Origin: JAICIG01 sp035532215
GTDB lineage: Bacteria > Planctomycetota > Planctomycetia > Pirellulales > JAICIG01
Assembly (NCBI GenBank): GCA_035532215.1
Contig: DATKRK010000066.1
Location: forward strand, 1-46,389
Direction: 5' to 3'
Length of the DNA stretch: 46,389 nt
Below, piece by piece: positions 1-9,107 of this stretch. The notes below the pieces were generated by a model, which saw only the letters and a program-made list of their open reading frames with translations, had not been told where the DNA came from and did no database searches. The stretch's first letter is position 1. The number at the start of each line of letters is the position of its first letter. The position numbers and the translations under genes are program-made.

Positions 1-132
1 AACCAGCCACGCGCCCATGACAGTCCGGCTCATCGACTCAACGGCAAACGCTACCATGAGCATTGGCTCCACAACCTCATGGCGTCAACCTCACTGATGG
101 GCTTAAGAAACCACACACCTGCAATCCGATAG
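1..132 (+). other. Possible 3' tail of an unidentified reading frame
   Basis: Frame 1 is open from the window edge to a TAG at 130-132, giving about 43 codons rich in His, Arg and Asn. I do not recognise the family. It stops about 10 bases before the point where the next gene becomes recognisable. It could therefore be the end of an upstream gene, or of an inserted element that removed the start of that gene. With only 43 codons it may also be chance. Confidence 0.2.
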
Positions 133-154
133 AGTCAGGAAGTTTCCCAACAGC

Positions 155-2725
155 GTGCTCTGCTGGCGGGGCGGCGTGTTCGCGACCGCGGCGCCCGACT
201 TGTGGTATCTCAAAGACACGGATGGCGACGGTCGCGCCGACGAGCGGCGCGTCGTCTGGACAGGGTTTGGCGAGGGGAACCAGCAGCTTCGCGCCAACGG
301 ACTCGCGTGGGGCCTCGACAACTGGATTTACGGCGCCAACGGCCGCAGTAATGGGGACATCCGCCGCCCGGGCGCCGACGAGGCCGTTTCGATTCGCACT
401 CGCGATTTCCGGTTTTCGCCGAACACAGAGCGCTTCGAAGCCATCCCGGGGCAAAGCCAGTTCGGTCAGACGCACGACGACTGGGGGCGCCGCTTTCTGT
501 CATGGAACACGATTCCGATTCGGCATGCGCTGCTCGATCCGGCGACGCTGGACTCGCACCCGCGGCTGATCCCGCAAGCCGTGCGCGACATTGCCGACCC
601 GGCCGATCGGGGACGCGTGTTTCCGCTCAGCCCGCGGCCACAGACGTTCAACCGCGAGGCGACCGACTACTACAACGCGCTGTGCGGCCTTTCCATTTAC
701 CGCGGCGACGCCCTGGGCGAGGAATATCGCGGCAATGCGTTCGTCGGCGAGTCGCTGACGAACCTCGTTCATCGGCGCGTGCTGGCGGACGACGGACCGT
801 CGTTCGTGTCGCGCCGCGGCGAAGAGAATCGCGAATTCCTGGCGTCGAGCGACGCCTGGTTTCATCCCGTCAACACGGCCACCGGCCCGGATGGGGCGCT
901 GTACGTTGTCGACTTTTACCGCCGCTGGGTCGAGCATCCGCAGTTCGTTTCGCCTTCGCTGCGCGGCGGCGTCGACTGGCGCGAAGGAGCAGGCCATGGG
1001 CGAATTTGGCGAATTCGTCGGCGGAACCAAGCCGGCGGGCAGCCGAAGGCGCCTCATTTGAGCGAGGCTGGCATCGCCGATCTCGTCGCCGAGTTGGCTC
1101 ATGTAAACGGCTGGCGCCGCGACACGGCCCAACGGCTGCTTGTCGAACGCTGCGATCCGGCTGCCATCCCCTTGTTGCGCGAAACAGTGCATAAGCAGCA
1201 GCCGCTGCCACGGGCCCACGCGTTGTGGACCCTTGAGGCGCTCGATGGGCTCGATGAGGCGACGCTGTTGTCGGCGCTGGGCAACGCTGTTCCGGAAGTC
1301 CGGGAACAAGCGTTGCAGCTTGCCGCTCGACTAAGCTCGCCGTCGAAGGAGCTGATCGCAGCGATGCGCGGTCTGGTCGACGATCCGAGTCTAGCCGTGC
1401 GGTTCCGGCTGGCGTGTTCGCTCGACGCGTTGGCCGTTGACGAGAAGTCGGCCTTGTGGCGGAGCTTGGCACGCCAGCCCGACGCCGCCCCGTGGCTGCT
1501 GCTGGCCGTGTCAGCCGCCCTCGACGAGCGTTCGGCCTGGCCCTTTCTTAAGCAGCTCGCCTCGGAAGACGCGAGCTGGTTGCAGGCGCCCACGCCTGAG
1601 CAGGCCGCTTTTCTCAAGCAGGCGGCCGCATTGCTGCGCGGCGAGGCCGATGTCATCGATGCGTTTTCTTTCCTGGGGTCGTTCCGGCCTTCCCAAATCG
1701 GGCCTGGGCATCTGGCGATCGTGGCGGGGCTGGATCAAGTCGCACAGGCGAACAATCGCTCCTTGCGGCAATGGTTGTTCGACGGCAAGGAAAACAAGTC
1801 CTCTGCCGCCGAAACGCTCCGCAGCGTCATCGACGTCGCACGTCGTGTGGCGGCAGATGGACAAATGGCGGTCTTTCAGCGAATCGACGCAATTACGATC
1901 GTCCGTCTGGACGAGCTGGCAGTGGCGGCGCCGCTGTTGCTCGCATTGCTCGAGGCAAATCATCCGCAAGAAGTGCAGTCGGCGGCTGGCACTGCACTGG
2001 GCGCCGTGGCCGACGCCGAAACGGCCCGTCGAATGTTCGCCGGGTGGAACATGTATACAGCCGCGACGCGGAGAGCGGTGGCTGCCGCGGCGCTGCGACG
2101 TCCAGAAGCGGCCAGCGCGGCGGTCGAAGCAATCGAACGAGGCGACGTGCTGGCGATCGAACTCGATGCCAGCCTGCTCCAAGCCCTCGCCTCGCTCGGC
2201 GACGGGTCTCTGCGCGAACGGGCGGAGCAGGCGCTGCGTGCCGCGGCCCCTGCCGATCGGCGGGCGGTGCTGGCCCAATACCAGCCGGCGCTCGAGCAGG
2301 CCGGCGATCGGCGGCGCGGCGCGGGCCTGTTTCGCCAGCACTGCCTCGCGTGCCACAACGTGCAGGGGCTGGGGCGCCGCGTCGGCGCCGATCTATCGGG
2401 CATTGGCGGGCGGCCCAAGCCGACGCTCTTGGAAGACGTGCTCGACCCCAACCGGCGGATTTCAGCCGATTACGTGGCCTACACGCTGGTGACGAACGAC
2501 GGGCAAGTTCTTGTCGGGCTCTTGGCCTCCGAAAGCGCCGAAGCCGTGACGCTGCGCCGCGCCGAAGACGTGCAAGAAACCGTCCCCCGCAGCCGAATCG
2601 ACGAGCTGCGCGCGAGCGGCCAGTCGCTGATGCCCGAGGGCTTCGAGCAGAAGCTCGACGTGCGGGACATGGCCGACCTGCTGGAGTTCCTGGCTCGGCC
2701 GGATCGGGAACTGCTGGAACCGTAA
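155..2725 (+). CDS. PVC-type heme-binding HEAT-repeat protein with C-terminal cytochrome c domain, 5'-truncated
   Basis: The protein begins inside a beta-propeller (membrane-bound dehydrogenase-like) domain: the stretch around residues 20-30, KDTDGDGRADERRV, is typical of the middle of that domain. HEAT-like helical repeats follow at about residues 320-690. A C-terminal cytochrome c domain has the heme motif CLACH at residues 730-734, and a conserved GADLSGIG segment follows it. Planctomycete members normally carry a signal peptide and roughly 100-200 more N-terminal residues. Here recognisable sequence starts only at about base 143, and an in-frame TAA lies at 104-106. The listed GTG start at 155 is simply the first usable codon, not a convincing start. 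The family is abundant in Planctomycetes and is thought to serve periplasmic oxidation of carbohydrates or related substrates. The missing export signal suggests a broken gene, or an error or rearrangement near base 135-140. Confidence 0.85.
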   Translation: MLCWRGGVFATAAPDLWYLKDTDGDGRADERRVVWTGFGEGNQQLRANGLAWGLDNWIYGANGRSNGDIRRPGADEAVSIRTRDFRFSPNTERFEAIPGQSQFGQTHDDWGRRFLSWNTIPIRHALLDPATLDSHPRLIPQAVRDIADPADRGRVFPLSPRPQTFNREATDYYNALCGLSIYRGDALGEEYRGNAFVGESLTNLVHRRVLADDGPSFVSRRGEENREFLASSDAWFHPVNTATGPDGALYVVDFYRRWVEHPQFVSPSLRGGVDWREGAGHGRIWRIRRRNQAGGQPKAPHLSEAGIADLVAELAHVNGWRRDTAQRLLVERCDPAAIPLLRETVHKQQPLPRAHALWTLEALDGLDEATLLSALGNAVPEVREQALQLAARLSSPSKELIAAMRGLVDDPSLAVRFRLACSLDALAVDEKSALWRSLARQPDAAPWLLLAVSAALDERSAWPFLKQLASEDASWLQAPTPEQAAFLKQAAALLRGEADVIDAFSFLGSFRPSQIGPGHLAIVAGLDQVAQANNRSLRQWLFDGKENKSSAAETLRSVIDVARRVAADGQMAVFQRIDAITIVRLDELAVAAPLLLALLEANHPQEVQSAAGTALGAVADAETARRMFAGWNMYTAATRRAVAAAALRRPEAASAAVEAIERGDVLAIELDASLLQALASLGDGSLRERAEQALRAAAPADRRAVLAQYQPALEQAGDRRRGAGLFRQHCLACHNVQGLGRRVGADLSGIGGRPKPTLLEDVLDPNRRISADYVAYTLVTNDGQVLVGLLASESAEAVTLRRAEDVQETVPRSRIDELRASGQSLMPEGFEQKLDVRDMADLLEFLARPDRELLEP

Positions 2726-2783
2726 AAACGGCAGCCGAGCGATTCGGTTTGGACCCGCGATGACCTGTGGGACGGAGACGGGT

Positions 2784-3269
2784 TCAGCGATGGCTATCTA
2801 CAGCGTCTCCGCCAGCGTCCAGCGGATTCGGGACCGGTGCCGAAGTGACGTTCAGCGTGAGAGTACCGGGCGGGAAGCTCAGCTCGTAGTCTACGACGAA
2901 CTTGCGAATGTCCGGGAAGAGCCGCGCTCGCCGCTCGGCGATCAGTTCCATGACTTCGACGACCGTGCCGACGTCCTCGGCATAACCGTCTTGGGGCACG
3001 AAGGCGTCGACGATTTCCTTTTCAAGCTCCGGCTGGCTGCCGGGAGGCAAAAGGCTCTTGTTCCAGGCGACCACCGTCAGAGCGATGATCGACTCTGCTT
3101 GTCGTGCAGTTGTGCCGGGGCGTTGGATCAGCGGCTCGGCCAGTTTGAGCAGCACCGCCGACATTTTAGGCTCGCCGTCAGGCGTCGGGATGTCCCGCTT
3201 CACCGATTCGCGCTTGATGCCCAATGCCTCGAGGCGTTCCCAGCGCTTGGCGTTGTTGCCGATCGACAT
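2784..3269 (-). CDS. Hypothetical protein, about 161 aa
   Basis: I do not recognise this family. An ATG at 3269 (complement) is preceded by AGGAG about 8 bases upstream, so I prefer it to the longer reading from 3326. The product starts MSIGNNAKRWERLEALG and is soluble, with mixed charge and no signal peptide or membrane segment. The middle (AVLLKLAEPLIQRPG... to ...VVAWNKSLLP) is predicted helical. The C-terminal part, with the VVDYELSF segment, looks like beta strands. It converges with the PVC-type cytochrome gene, whose stop lies about 58 bases away. Function cannot be inferred from context. Confidence 0.65.
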   Translation of the reverse strand: MSIGNNAKRWERLEALGIKRESVKRDIPTPDGEPKMSAVLLKLAEPLIQRPGTTARQAESIIALTVVAWNKSLLPPGSQPELEKEIVDAFVPQDGYAEDVGTVVEVMELIAERRARLFPDIRKFVVDYELSFPPGTLTLNVTSAPVPNPLDAGGDAVDSHR

Positions 3270-3686
3270 GGCTGAACTCCTGAATCTTGCTAGCTGTCTC
3301 GAAGCGGTTGCGGCGAATTGCGGCAATTTCCTGGCCGCGGGCTTTCGCTGCGCGGCTCAGGTCGCGTCCGGCTCAGGATAGCCGGGCGCATGACAAGCCG
3401 ACAAGCCACTGTTGGCCAAGTCGCCCTCAATCCGGCTCGCATGAAGCGCAGTCAGCGGCTCTCCGCGAGCGGTTTGCGTCGCCGGGCAGAAAGGACGCCA
3501 GGAGGGCCTCACGACTCATCGCGGTCGCGTTCGATCCGCCGGCGTCGGGTCTTGCTGCCGCGGGCGCCCTGCCGGACAAAGCCGTTCGCCAGTGCAAGCC
3601 GCAACGTGCGTTCGGTCGATGTGACCGACGCACGTTCGCAGCCGTTAAACGGTCGGCCGGGACGGCGTCCAATTTCAAAAAGGGTG
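3270..3686. other. Intergenic stretch, no gene seen
   Basis: About 420 bases lie between the hypothetical gene's start and the end of the M56 peptidase gene. Several frames are open by chance (high GC), but none resembles a known family or has a convincing ribosome-binding site. I see no repeat or clear terminator. Confidence 0.5.
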
Positions 3687-6600
3687 TCACTTTGGACGTC
3701 CGTCTTCGCCAATACCACCGTTTCCGCGCCCGTGACGGCGAAGTTCCGCATCACGAAGCTGATCCACGTCGAACTCTTTGCCTTTCATCATCGCAAACTT
3801 TTCGAGTTGATCCTTTGTCAGTGATGCATTGATCTTACGATCCTGCTCCGCAGTCAATTTGCTCATTTTCTCGCGCAGATCACCACCGTCGCCATCACCG
3901 CCTGACCTAAACAACTCCTGCCTCTTGGCAAGATACTCGTTCGTAATGGATGTGATTTTTACCTGCTGCTCTTCCGTAATGGCGAGCGCGTCGATCACTT
4001 CGGCGTCCGCATAATAGGCGGCCGTTCCCATCGCCTGCCAGTTGATCTGCTGCAAGCGGGCGAATTGATCCGCTGTCAGGGCATCTTTGAGTTGTGCCTG
4101 GAATTTCGCATTCGTGGCTTTCCACGATTCCATCAATTTCGCGATCTCCTGCGTGCGCGACTCTTCCGTTTGGCCCGGGAACGGAAGAATCCCCCAGGGG
4201 GGCATCGCCGCCTCTTGGAAGTTGCGCCCGCTGCCGTTGGCCAACCGGACAAGTCGAATCCGAAATCCGCCACCGGCGTCTCGCCAGGTTTTGTTGAACT
4301 GGTCCGTGATCGCAAGTGCCTTAATCGCGGCATCCCGGCTCAATCCCAGTTCCTTCTGAACCGCCTCATTCTTCACGGCTGAAAACATGCCGCCGTTTCC
4401 GATGAAGATGAGTTGACCTGCCCCAGCACGACCGGGTCCTGCACCGCCCGGTCCTGCACGGCCGGGCCCTGCACCACCTGGTCCTGCACGGCCGGGCCCG
4501 CGAGCCGGCCGAGAGACGAGATCCGCGATCCGAAGCTGGTCCACGTCGAACTCTTTGCCTTTCATCATCGCAAACGTATCAAGTTGAGCCTTCGTGAGTG
4601 AGGCATTAATCTTAGCGTCGTGCTCCTTGATCAATTCGCTCATCTTTTTGTGGCGCAGATCAATGTCGCCGCCGCCTTGAGCAAAGAGCTCTTGCCTTTT
4701 GGCGACGTATTCGTTCGTAACGGAGGCGATCTTGTTCTGCTGTTCTTTCGTAATGGCGAGAGCCTGGATCACTTCGGGATCCCAGTAGGCCGCCGTTCCC
4801 TTGGTCTGCCAGTCGATCTGCTGCAAACGGGTGTATTGATCGGCGGTCAGCGCCTCTTTGAGCTGCGGCAGGAATTTCGCCGTCACGGCCTTCCACTCGC
4901 CAAAGTCCCAGGGCGGGAGGTCCACGTCCTCAAAGTATCGCTGGTCGTCTTGAGACACTCTGACACGTCGCCCCCTAAAACCTCTGCCTGCCTCAAACCA
5001 GGCGGTCCTGAAATTGGCCTGGAACTGTTTAACTCTGGTCGCAGCATCCTCGTTCAATCCCAAATCTTTCTGGACTGCCCCGTTTGCCACAGTAAAAATA
5101 ACAATACTGCCGCCAAACCACCCGAACTGTTGCGGCGGAATTTGCGACGTCAAGAGCGCAAGGTCGATGGGTTTGCCTTCGAGCGTTGTAAGTTTCATCT
5201 GTTGCTCTGGCGTCAGAAGTTCCTTGGCCTTGCTGTCGCGTTCCTTGACGAGCTCCTGATACTGGGCAAACACAGCTCCTGAGCGGAGCAGCTCGAACTC
5301 CTTTAGCTCGTATTCCTGATTAATAGTGGCGACCTTTTTGATCTGGTCTTCCTGCAGGTCCAGCGCCTTGGCCAATTCCGTGTCGTGCTGCCAGGCCACG
5401 CTGCCATAAACTTGCCGGGCGATCTGCTGTAATCGTTCGAGTTGTCCAGCCGTGAGGGCCGCCTTCAACTGCTCATTGAATTTCTCGTTGATCGACTTCG
5501 TTTCAGCCTTTTGCTTCTCAAAATACTCACGAGATCTTTTTTTCTTGTCCTCTGGACTCAGATCGGCGAGCTCGCGTAACACCTTCAACTGGCCGGTGCG
5601 CCCGGCGGACACCGCTTCGCAGTATTGCTCCGCGATGCTTTGAACCGTGATCGCAGCAGCGCCGTCGATTCCGATGTCTTTCCGAACCACATTGCTCGCA
5701 GCGACGAAAAAAATGCCTCTTCCCTCGCGAACGAAAACGTTCTTTTGCATTGCCAAGCCTTCCGCCGTCGGTCCTGCTGCCAATGTGACAGTCGATTTCG
5801 CCGGAACGGGTGCAGATTCGTTTTCGGATGACCAACTCGCCCAATACGGTTGATGGCCGGAAACCAGGATTCTCACGACGAGGCTTTTCCCGGGACTTTG
5901 CGGCCACTTGACGACGACTCGTCCCTCGAAATCCGCAGTCACAAACGCTCCATAATCGCCCTTTCTGACGAATTTGCCCACGAGTATCTGTTCGGCCGTC
6001 GGGCTGGGATCGATCCGCAGTTCGACGGTGGCTTCAGGAATCCGTTTACCCTCTGGTCCGACTACGGTCAATTCGAATGTTCCGGCGTTCTTGGCGAGGA
6101 CCGTGTCGCGACCAGGATTCAGCTTATCGGATTGTCGTAAATTGTTGTTGTCACCCGCGCGCGTCTCGGCTGGGGCTCTGGATTTTTGACTTGGATCTGG
6201 TTGGTTCAAGTCTTGAGCGGCGTGAATGTGAGGCAACGAAATCGCCGCCAGTAGAATCAGTCCGCACAGGGACCGGCGATCGAGTCCGATGCGGATCGAC
6301 CGTTCGGTATCCATCAATCGTCGCACTCGTGCGAAACAAGAGGCTCTCGAATCCAGTCCGAAGACTCCCAGCGCCCCGTTCAGGTGGTGAGCATTTCGAT
6401 TCGCCTGTCGCAGGATCAGCAAAAACGCCTCCCCCGTATCGACAGCGGAAGTGTCGCTCAACGCCACGGCCAGATCATCACAGGCGTATTCGCGCAGCCG
6501 ATGTATCATCTGATTCGCGATCCACACGGCCGGATTGAAGAAATGCAGCACGGCAGCAAGTCGCTGACACGCAACGACCACCAGATCGACACGACGAATA

Positions 6601-7436
6601 TGAGCCAACTCATGCAGCAAAACCCATTGCAATTGTTGCGATGAGAGCGTCGATGCGATCGTTCGCGGCAGAATGATCGTCGGTTGAAAGATTCCCCAGA
6701 CGGCAGGCGCCGAGATTTCGTCACTCAAGATCACGCGGACCGCCCGAGTCATCCGTATGCGTCGGCATAATTCGCGAAGGTCCAGCCTCAGACGCGATTC
6801 ATCGACCGGCTCGAGCTGCTTGATCCGCATTCTAAATCGAAGTTGTATCAAGGCCAGTCTTCCCGATAAAAATGCGACTCCGAGAAGCCAAACGAGCATG
6901 GCGGTCGCCGAGACGTTGAGGGATGGCACTTTCGAATGAATCGGCGTCCCAGCGGTGGCGTTCGGTGCTGCGGAATGCGCATTTTGCGAGCCGCGCGGTT
7001 GATTCAATTCGTCCGGAATTATGCGGGCCGTCGCTGATGTTCTTGCTGATGGCGGTAATACCGTTGTTTGTGATGCTGAATCGACCTCGGAGTCATCCGA
7101 TTCATTCGTCGTGCTCAAGGTCTCCTGCCGTTGCACCTGAGGCTGCCTTTCGACGTCGCGACGATTCCGACTTCCCTCGAGCCACGTGGATACAGCGACC
7201 GAAGGAGTCCATCTCGAAATCGCTGTGGGGGCGGTGATACTCAACGGCAACAGCAACTTCAAAGGCACGAGCAGAAAAAGACAGTAACCCACCTGGGGCG
7301 CGACTCGTCGTCGAATCAAGAGCCATAGCACGCTGATCAGGATCAACAAAGCTGATGTATCCAACAGGCTCGCGAGAACCCACGTGAACCATCGATCGCC
7401 CATCGAATTCGTCAGTTCGATTAGTCTGTAGATCAC
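3687..7436 (-). CDS. M56 (BlaR1/MecR1-like) membrane peptidase with repeated LTxxQ-type sensor domains, 1249 aa
   Basis: This is the partner of the BlaI-like repressor encoded just upstream; the two overlap by 4 bases (ATGA). The N-terminal membrane part (helices near residues 20-40, 50-68 and 178-198) carries the zinc-protease motif HELAH at 275-279. The downstream REYACDD (about 315-321) supplies the third ligand region. A further hydrophobic helix near residue 395 leads to the exported half. In classical BlaR1 this half is a penicillin-binding domain; here none is visible. Instead there is a carboxypeptidase-regulatory-like segment (about 445-540) and three diverged copies of an approximately 200-250-residue helical unit. 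Each unit contains LTA(D/G)Q...LQQI and EEQ-type motifs reminiscent of Spy/CpxP LTxxQ proteins. By family analogy, stress sensing would activate the protease and inactivate the repressor. The ligand is unknown. The start at 7436 is set by the translational coupling. Confidence 0.85.
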   Translation of the reverse strand: MIYRLIELTNSMGDRWFTWVLASLLDTSALLILISVLWLLIRRRVAPQVGYCLFLLVPLKLLLPLSITAPTAISRWTPSVAVSTWLEGSRNRRDVERQPQVQRQETLSTTNESDDSEVDSASQTTVLPPSARTSATARIIPDELNQPRGSQNAHSAAPNATAGTPIHSKVPSLNVSATAMLVWLLGVAFLSGRLALIQLRFRMRIKQLEPVDESRLRLDLRELCRRIRMTRAVRVILSDEISAPAVWGIFQPTIILPRTIASTLSSQQLQWVLLHELAHIRRVDLVVVACQRLAAVLHFFNPAVWIANQMIHRLREYACDDLAVALSDTSAVDTGEAFLLILRQANRNAHHLNGALGVFGLDSRASCFARVRRLMDTERSIRIGLDRRSLCGLILLAAISLPHIHAAQDLNQPDPSQKSRAPAETRAGDNNNLRQSDKLNPGRDTVLAKNAGTFELTVVGPEGKRIPEATVELRIDPSPTAEQILVGKFVRKGDYGAFVTADFEGRVVVKWPQSPGKSLVVRILVSGHQPYWASWSSENESAPVPAKSTVTLAAGPTAEGLAMQKNVFVREGRGIFFVAASNVVRKDIGIDGAAAITVQSIAEQYCEAVSAGRTGQLKVLRELADLSPEDKKKRSREYFEKQKAETKSINEKFNEQLKAALTAGQLERLQQIARQVYGSVAWQHDTELAKALDLQEDQIKKVATINQEYELKEFELLRSGAVFAQYQELVKERDSKAKELLTPEQQMKLTTLEGKPIDLALLTSQIPPQQFGWFGGSIVIFTVANGAVQKDLGLNEDAATRVKQFQANFRTAWFEAGRGFRGRRVRVSQDDQRYFEDVDLPPWDFGEWKAVTAKFLPQLKEALTADQYTRLQQIDWQTKGTAAYWDPEVIQALAITKEQQNKIASVTNEYVAKRQELFAQGGGDIDLRHKKMSELIKEHDAKINASLTKAQLDTFAMMKGKEFDVDQLRIADLVSRPARGPGRAGPGGAGPGRAGPGGAGPGRAGAGQLIFIGNGGMFSAVKNEAVQKELGLSRDAAIKALAITDQFNKTWRDAGGGFRIRLVRLANGSGRNFQEAAMPPWGILPFPGQTEESRTQEIAKLMESWKATNAKFQAQLKDALTADQFARLQQINWQAMGTAAYYADAEVIDALAITEEQQVKITSITNEYLAKRQELFRSGGDGDGGDLREKMSKLTAEQDRKINASLTKDQLEKFAMMKGKEFDVDQLRDAELRRHGRGNGGIGEDGRPK
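3754..5200 (-). repeat. Tandem intragenic duplication, two units of about 777 bp
   Basis: Bases from 3754 and from 4531 are near-identical over at least 90 bases; both read cgaagctg(a/g)tccacgtcgaac and continue through cctttcatcatcgcaaac. The similarity goes on more weakly along each unit. The offset is 777 bases, a multiple of three. The units encode the last two sensor repeats of the M56 protein, so this is a relatively recent in-frame domain duplication. The third, 5'-most repeat (about 5100-5700) is more diverged. Confidence 0.75.
4425..4500 (-). repeat. GC-rich minisatellite encoding a Gly-Pro-Ala-Arg linker
   Basis: Short imperfect units based on ccgggtcctgca/ccggtcctgcacgg repeat across this stretch. 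On the coding strand they give GPGRAGPGGA-type repeats. The segment forms a flexible linker between the two duplicated sensor units of the M56 protein and is a likely site of length variation by slippage. Confidence 0.75.
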
Positions 7437-7873
7437 GGTCGCGGTCTCCCTTGAGGACCTTTCAATTTCGATTTGTTGCTTCGTCGTTGCAACGACTGTT
7501 TTTTGGCGTCGATCAATTTCTGCAATGAATCCAGGTCGTCTTCGCTCAATGGCGTCTGTTCGACCATGTGGACCAGTAGCGGACCGGTCGTCCCTTCGAT
7601 TGCGTTTGTCAGCAATGTGTCAGCGGCCGACTTCAACATTGCACCGGCACTGCGGATCGGTCGGTAGACGAATCCGTTTCCGACGGGCGTGGCCGAGACA
7701 TATCCCTTGTCCGTCAGTCGCCTGAGAATGGTTTTGACAGTAGCGGGAGCCCACGAATACTGTTCGCCCGCAATCGTGTAGACCTCACGAGCCATCGCCT
7801 TCTGCAATTCCCACACAATTCTCATGACCTTCCATTCGGCCTTGGATAGATCTTTCTGTTCGCCGGATTCCAT
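7433..7873 (-). CDS. blaI: BlaI/MecI-family transcriptional repressor, 146 aa
   Basis: The length and sequence fit the BlaI/MecI/CopY winged-helix family. The N-terminal LSKAEWKVMRIVWE helix is followed by the recognition region SWAPATVKTILRRLTDKGYVS (about residues 40-60) and the wing GFVYRP. A C-terminal dimerisation helix set (LSEDDLDSLQKLIDAKK) and a basic tail complete it. The gene is first in a two-gene unit with the M56 peptidase, whose ATG overlaps its stop. By family precedent it represses its own promoter and is cleaved after the partner protease is activated. A promoter overlapped by two perfect dyads lies at 7931-7973. Planctomycetes have many such pairs, mostly not linked to beta-lactams, so the inducer should not be assumed. 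Confidence 0.9.
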   Translation of the reverse strand: MESGEQKDLSKAEWKVMRIVWELQKAMAREVYTIAGEQYSWAPATVKTILRRLTDKGYVSATPVGNGFVYRPIRSAGAMLKSAADTLLTNAIEGTTGPLLVHMVEQTPLSEDDLDSLQKLIDAKKQSLQRRSNKSKLKGPQGRPRP

Positions 7874-7930
7874 TCAATGACCTCACGATGAAAAAGAAGC
7901 GATCGGCGATCCGACCCTGAAGTGGAATAA

Positions 7931-7973
7931 ACAATAGTCGTTCCGACTACATGTGTCAACGATACGATCGTTG
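7931..7973 (-). promoter_or_regulatory. Promoter of the blaI-M56 unit with two operator-like dyads
   Basis: On the minus strand TTGACA (7954-7959) is followed after exactly 17 bases by TATTGT (7931-7936), a sigma70-like pair about 60 bases before the blaI start. Two perfect inverted repeats with 3-base centres overlap it: TAGTCG-TTC-CGACTA (7935-7949) and CAACGAT-ACG-ATCGTTG (7957-7973). One overlaps the -10/spacer and the other touches the -35. This is a natural layout for autorepression. Assignment to BlaI is inference from position. Confidence 0.65.
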
Positions 7974-8390
7974 GATTTCCGAATTTGAAGGCATCCGCTG
8001 CGGACTCTTGGGATCGCCCGCGGAACGAGAGAGATACTCAACCCGCCGGCCCGTGTTCCAGCTCTTTTGCTGTGCACGGGTCGAAGCAAGTTGTTTCCCA
8101 AGGCGGCCACAACGTAGCGCGCGTCGGTCCGACACACCGAGGCAGCCTAGCCACCGTCCTTCAATGCGGCTAACTCCCCTCGAAAAGCGATCGAACGTCT
8201 CCCTGCCATGCTCCGTAATTCCATCCGGCAAAGCTGCCGATGAACTATCGGCGGCCGGCGGGCGCCCGCTTCCATCGTCGCCGCCGGCCGAGCAACCGGG
8301 CCAGTGAATCGCCGACGGGCAGGCCGCGATCTACTGCCGCAAGTGGTAATGCGAAAAGAGACGGCGAGACGGTCCGCTGCCGACGAGCCG
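7974..8390. other. Intergenic stretch, no gene seen
   Basis: About 417 bases lie upstream of the blaI promoter and downstream of the methyltransferase gene. Short open frames on both strands match nothing I recognise. The 8230-8330 part is rich in gccggc-type words without a clear repeat unit. Confidence 0.5.
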
Positions 8391-9023
8391 CTATCCCCGC
8401 CGCGTCAGCAAACAGGACCAACCGAGCGGTCCTTCAGCCCCGCCGGGATCTTCGAAGCGGAACGGCCGAATCGAATCCACGCTGAACAGCCCCCCAAGCT
8501 CGGCGCGGATTTCGTGTTCGTGTACCCGGGGCGGTCCCGGCGCCTCGGTTGGTTCATTCGCATTGCCGGCCAAAAGGAGGTATTTGGCCCCGGGCTTGGT
8601 CACCCGCTCGAGCGTTTTTAGGAAGCCGGGCAAATTCTCGCGGCGGGCGCAATGGTAGCAACCGCGGTCGAACACGAAGTCGAACGGCGCCAGCGCGGCG
8701 CGAAGGTCGCAGACGTCGTCAACGAGGAAGTCGACCGCGACGGCTGCGTTGAAGGCGCGTCGCCTTGCCCGCTCGATGGCCGCAGCCGAGAGATCCACGG
8801 CCGTGACGGCGAAGCCTCGCTGCGCCAGGTAGACCGCATTCGTTCCCGTGCCGCAGCCCAATTCGATCGCGCGGCACGGTTGAATCGCGCCACGATCAAG
8901 GACGGCGGCCAGTTCTGCCGACGGCCGGCCCGTGTCCCAGGGCGTGTCGCCGGTCTCGTAGCGATTCTCCCAGCGGGCTTTTGCGTTCGGCTGATCCGAC
9001 GCCGGTTCAGGCTTCGATTCCAA
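8391..9023 (-). CDS. Class I SAM-dependent methyltransferase, 210 aa
   Basis: The N-terminal WENRYETGDTPWDTGRPS is the hallmark start of the thiopurine methyltransferase-like/TehB-like group. The SAM-binding motif I, IELGCGTGTNAVYLAQRG, follows at about residues 52-69. Motif II is AVDLS (about 74-78), and the acidic region DFVFDRGCYHC (about 113-123) corresponds to post-motif II. The TTG at 9023 is the best start: AGGAG lies 7 bases upstream and no in-frame ATG fits. The product is soluble and cytoplasmic. The substrate is unknown; relatives methylate thiols, tellurite, halides or small molecules. The gene lies 84 bases downstream of the sulfatase gene on the same strand, so co-transcription is possible. 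Confidence 0.85.
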   Translation of the reverse strand: MESKPEPASDQPNAKARWENRYETGDTPWDTGRPSAELAAVLDRGAIQPCRAIELGCGTGTNAVYLAQRGFAVTAVDLSAAAIERARRRAFNAAVAVDFLVDDVCDLRAALAPFDFVFDRGCYHCARRENLPGFLKTLERVTKPGAKYLLLAGNANEPTEAPGPPRVHEHEIRAELGGLFSVDSIRPFRFEDPGGAEGPLGWSCLLTRRG

Positions 9024-9107
9024 GGTCGGTCTCCTGCCATTTGTGGCGAATCTACTATAGCCCCGGTCGTCGTCGAGGTCTGCGGCTGCCTTCCGGGCCG
9101 TCGCTTC

